Source: Paramacrobiotus metropolitanus (Eukaryota; Tardigrada; Eutardigrada; Parachela; Macrobiotidae). Taken from it: a stretch of DNA of 64,000 nucleotides. The stretch spans positions 1,116,001 to 1,180,000 of the forward strand of contig NW_026570252.1 of assembly GCF_019649055.1 (NCBI RefSeq), given 5' to 3'. A model generated the notes under the pieces. It was not told the DNA's origin. It did not search any database and saw nothing but the letters and a program-made list of their open reading frames with translations. Shown here in pieces: positions 60,997 to 64,000 of the stretch. How positions within the stretch are numbered: position 1 is the first letter of the stretch; every line of letters begins with the position of its first letter. The position numbers were made by a program, and so were the translations under genes.

Positions 60997-61874
60997 ATGG
61001 GATTGTGGTTTATGCTGCCGCTGTTGGTTGTGGCTGCGTTATCCGTGTTGCAGTGCAACGCCACGATGACAACTGGTACGAGAAGCGACCCGGTACATGG
61101 TTCCACATTTCGTGGACATGCCGGACGGAAGTTCCTGTTCGCGCAACTACCAAACACGCTTTTGTACATGTATTGATTTGAGGCATAGTGTAGCCAAAAG
61201 TAGTTTACGCGAACGACTTGTGCATGTGCAGAAACCTGGTACAGTCAAATGGCTTTTTCGTATACTACATCGGATCGTTCCTACACCAGACGGAACATTT
61301 CCGTGCAAAATTTGAAGATCGGTTCATAATGAGACTTTATATATCTGTACTGTGCATATGATGGGAAATTCGCTTCATTATTAATTTCCCAACCAGGTTT
61401 TGCGCGGATAGGTTTCGTTCACGCCACTGTATACAAATCATATGGCTATAAACCGATGCGAAAAAGTGTTGGGGAGAGCGCGGAAGCGAAGGTTTTCGTG
61501 CATGTACACAAGTTTGGAGCCATGTACCGGGTCACTTCCCTTTAAACGAGCCTTTCCACGTGTACAAGTTATGCCGGTATCCTGGTAGGAAAATGTGCCG
61601 GTTGTGCCGGTAGGAACACTGAAGACCTTTCGTTACAGGGTTAGCTGGTACCAACGCCACATCCAACAGCGGCAACTGGACGACGGCTTGGCCAGCGGCG
61701 CAACGGCCCGTCCACTGCCCGCCCAAACCGGATCTGCAGGCGCCGGCCGCCGGGATGCCCTTCATCCTGGGACCGTGTATTCAGCAGTGCTTCGCTGATA
61801 GTCAGTGCTCGACTGGGCAGAAGTGCTGTCCGTTGGCTTGTGGATCGGCCTGCATCCCCACCACCATGATGTAG
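60997..61874 (+). CDS. Secreted WAP (four-disulfide core) domain protein
   Basis: Two exons, 60997-61075 and 61639-61874, joined in phase 1, giving 104 aa. Exon 1 encodes a signal peptide (MGLWFMLPLLVVAALSVLQC). Exon 2 encodes a linker and one WAP domain with eight cysteines: HCPP, GPC, QQC, DSQC, KCC, LACG and SAC. The KCC...CG..C spacing is diagnostic. WAP proteins are small secreted protease inhibitors or antimicrobials; which of these applies is unknown. The gene is easily missed because neither exon forms a long frame in isolation. The donor is GTACGAG and the acceptor TTACAG. The intron contains repeat R2 copy 2. Confidence 0.85.
61285..61550 (+). repeat. R2 dispersed repeat, copy 2
   Basis: Inside the WAP gene intron, same orientation as copy 1 at 51640-51915, with anchors such as GAAGATCGGTTCATAATGAG. 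Diverged by substitutions and small indels. Confidence 0.7.
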
Positions 61875-62462
61875 ATGATGGTGGAAGGGAATTACCCTGG
61901 CATCATTTCTTTACTTGTCTTTTGACGGACCACAGTGAAGGTTTTCCAGATTCACCTCCAATGTTCAGTTTAATTTCAGTCCGCTGCGAAAACACTGCTT
62001 ATGACTTAAGGATATCTGCTACGAGTAGTTCTCTATTAAGAGTTTGGGACCAAGTGCTTGCAATTTTATGCACATTTCATGTATTCCTGTTGCGCACTGC
62101 CTGTTAATTATATTATCACATTTTAAACCGTGGACCGACTGACCGATTTCCACTTTTTAAATCTTACGTTGCATGTACACACATACAAATTATTTACATA
62201 TACGAAAACAACTGAGACTATCTGTACTTGAGAACTGTGTTTAGCGCATCTACCGGAGCATTTTCGCTGTTTGTAGGTCACCGCTGTTAAGCAAGCAAAA
62301 GCATTCGTTTAGTATGCGCGTGATGCCTTATTCCTTCCGGTGTGGGCGTTTAGTGGTATATTAATAAACGACTAAAACAACGTTTTGACACATACCGCGC
62401 AAACAAGCGCTTTTCTGTTCACATCCTGTCGGAACATCTTGCATATAAAAATCCGCACTTTT
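61875..62462. other. Intergenic region between WAP and kinase genes
   Basis: 588 bp between convergent 3' ends. Contains one copy of the GCGCAAACAAGCGCTT repeat at 62397-62412. No gene seen. Confidence 0.5.
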
Positions 62463-64000
62463 TCAGTTTGACCCATTCATCCCGCGTTGTACACGGTGGA
62501 TAATCTGCGCCGGTTCATAGCCGGACAACTCCAGCACCTCCTTCGTGATCGGGTGCGCCGACACCCAGTTCGCATACTGCTTGAAATCCGCATAGCGCAC
62601 CACCCGCGAATCCCCGAAGGGATGCGTAAAGGTCACCGTCCTTGGCTCCCCCGCCGTCCCGGCCCCGTCGTACCCGCGCAGCACCACCGCGCACATATTG
62701 GGAAAAGTCGTCGGGCACCGCTCCCCGTACCCGGCCAACGCGACGATCTGTCGCACCGACTCCGCCATGGGCAGCTCATTCCAGCACACCTGCGCGATCA
62801 CCGGCTCCCCGGCGTCCAACAGCGCCCGAATATCCGGCCAGGCGGTGCGTCCCCGACACACGTACTGGTAATCGCGAGTGTAAGTGTTCATCCAGCGCGC
62901 CACATCCGGGAAGGACGGGCCCAGGGTCGGGATGAAGAGGGAGATCCCGGCAGAGAGGCGGGACATTCCCGGTTGTGCTAGAAAGGTCACGGCGCGGCAT
63001 AGGAGGTGCCCGAGGGGATTGAGGGGGCCGGTGGGACGGTGGGCGGGGTCAAGGTGCCGTCGCAACAGGGCGCGATACTTTTCGTCCAAGGGCTTCCCGG
63101 GGTCCACGTTCTTCTTGACGCGCTCGATCTCCACGCGGTAGTACGCGACCGGGAAATGTGTGTGCGCGCGGTGGTGCATGAGAACTCGCGCGCCGCAGTT
63201 TACCCCGACGTCCCAGATCATTTCCGAGTCGGGAGCGGGAATGTCCTCGCCGTTGTTCAGCAGGAATTCCCGGCTGTTCTCCACATGGCGCGGATCTAAA
63301 AATCACTGGCGTTAAAATCAAATAAAATCAAATAAATTTAACAAATTAATTGATAACGAACAATAAGTCAACAAGCACCTTGGAGGGTCTCCGGCACGTT
63401 TAGGGGAATAGAGTCATCCTGTTGGAACCACTGACTATGCAGCATATCGGCCGCACTAATGCGTTCCTTCGGGTTCATCCTGAAACACCGTCTCAGCAGC
63501 TGCCGCGCGGCATCCGGCGCCTGATACGGGATCTCCGGCGTCCCGCCCTCCACGACATACTGCATCAGCACCGGCAGCCCCACCCCCTCGCCCACCGTCA
63601 GCGCGTCCACCGGGATGTCCTTCCCTTCCACCAGTTTAACGAACCGCACCGGCTCCCCGTGGCGGAACATGTCGACGAGAATGCAGCCGACGCTCCACAT
63701 GTCGCTCTTCCGGCCGACGGGATGACCTTTCCGCCCGCCGACCAGGACCTCCGGCGGCATGTAGCGGAAGTTCCCGCGGGTCTGGAGGTCCTGCGCCGAC
63801 GTCGTGGAGGTCAGCAGGGCGAGGTGGTCGTCCAGGTCGGTGAGTTTAGCGCGCCGGTGGAAGGGGCGCTGGTGTCGTGGGCCAGAACAATGTTGGCCGG
63901 CTTCAGGTCGCCGTGGATGATCTTGTGGGCGTGGATGGCCACCACGCCGGTCAGGATCTGCTGGAGGAGGTCCTTAATCTCGTCGTTGGGGAGCGGTGCG
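62463..64000 (-). CDS. Protein kinase with unusual C-terminal domain (5' end outside window)
   Basis: Two minus-strand exons: 64000-63379 (cut by the window) and 63295-62463, phase 1 join. Exon 1 starts inside the kinase C-lobe: IIHGDLKPANIVL (HRD replaced by HGD, catalytic Asp kept), KLTDLDDHLAL (DFG replaced by DLD), the APE-region RYMPPEVL, KSDMWSVGCILVDMF, and RISAADMLHSQWF closing the domain. The frame breaks at the C4 run (plus-strand GGGG 63863-63866) between HGD and DLD; one extra base restores it. Exon 2 adds about 277 residues after a linker (DVGVNCGARVLMHHR, WPDIRALLDAGEPVIAQVCW, MCAVVLRGYDG, FTHPFGDSRVVRYADF). This resembles a papain/C39-type peptidase fold, but that is a by-eye inference. 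Kinase subfamily unknown. The altered HRD and DFG leave activity open. Confidence 0.82.

Overview
The window is eukaryotic nuclear DNA from an animal. Genes are split into GC-rich exons with clean GT..AG introns, and the introns and spacers are AT-rich. The gene set is metazoan: an ASPP (p53/PP1-binding) protein, the spliceosomal protein SART1, ANKMY2 (ankyrin plus MYND finger), a Ngaro/DIRS-type tyrosine-recombinase retrotransposon, an isopenicillin-N-synthase-like 2-oxoglutarate oxygenase, a mitochondrial SLC25 carrier, a rhodopsin-like GPCR, a CYP2-clan-like P450, a secreted WAP-domain protein, and a kinase with an unusual C-terminal domain. An invertebrate is certain enough. A tardigrade or other small ecdysozoan would fit, but nothing here proves the phylum.

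Layout: 0.05-0.9 kb holds the 3' part of a two-Ig-domain protein (+). From 4.6 to 17.1 kb is ASPP (+), with a 5.8 kb first intron holding CpG-rich patches and a degenerate tandem array. SART1 (-, 11 exons, 790 aa, no frame breaks) runs 26.4-17.5 kb and converges on ASPP. ANKMY2 (+, 6 exons) runs 27.8-37.5 kb, and its second intron contains a complete three-ORF Ngaro-like element (29.3-34.3 kb) plus two tandem internally deleted copies. At 37.5-39.7 kb lie a tRNA-like SINE head, a 42-bp hairpin minisatellite and a 17-bp perfect inverted repeat. The oxygenase (-) is at 39.8-41.8 kb, the SLC25 carrier (+) at 46.4-48.5 kb, the GPCR (+) at 53.4-54.3 kb, the P450 (-) at 60.3-58.0 kb, the WAP gene (+, two exons) at 61.0-61.9 kb, and the kinase (-, cut by the window end) at 64.0-62.5 kb.

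Two window-scale patterns stand out. First, the octamer AAAGGTCA (either strand), which is the NBRE monomer site of NR4A-type nuclear receptors, occurs about 30 times by my hand count to the right of about 39.9 kb and only about three times to the left. It is organised in three diverged copies of a roughly 1 kb repeat (42.2, 44.0 and 48.9 kb), one of which contains a 31-bp-period array of the site. Dispersed repeats also differ on the two sides of about 39.5 kb. Second, six of the ten genes have one apparent 1-2 nt frame break sitting in a homopolymer or dinucleotide run, while homology continues in the next frame. This looks like uncorrected assembly error rather than decay.

Exon coordinates were read by hand from splice signals and phase agreement. 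Boundaries should be good to a base in most cases, except where stated.
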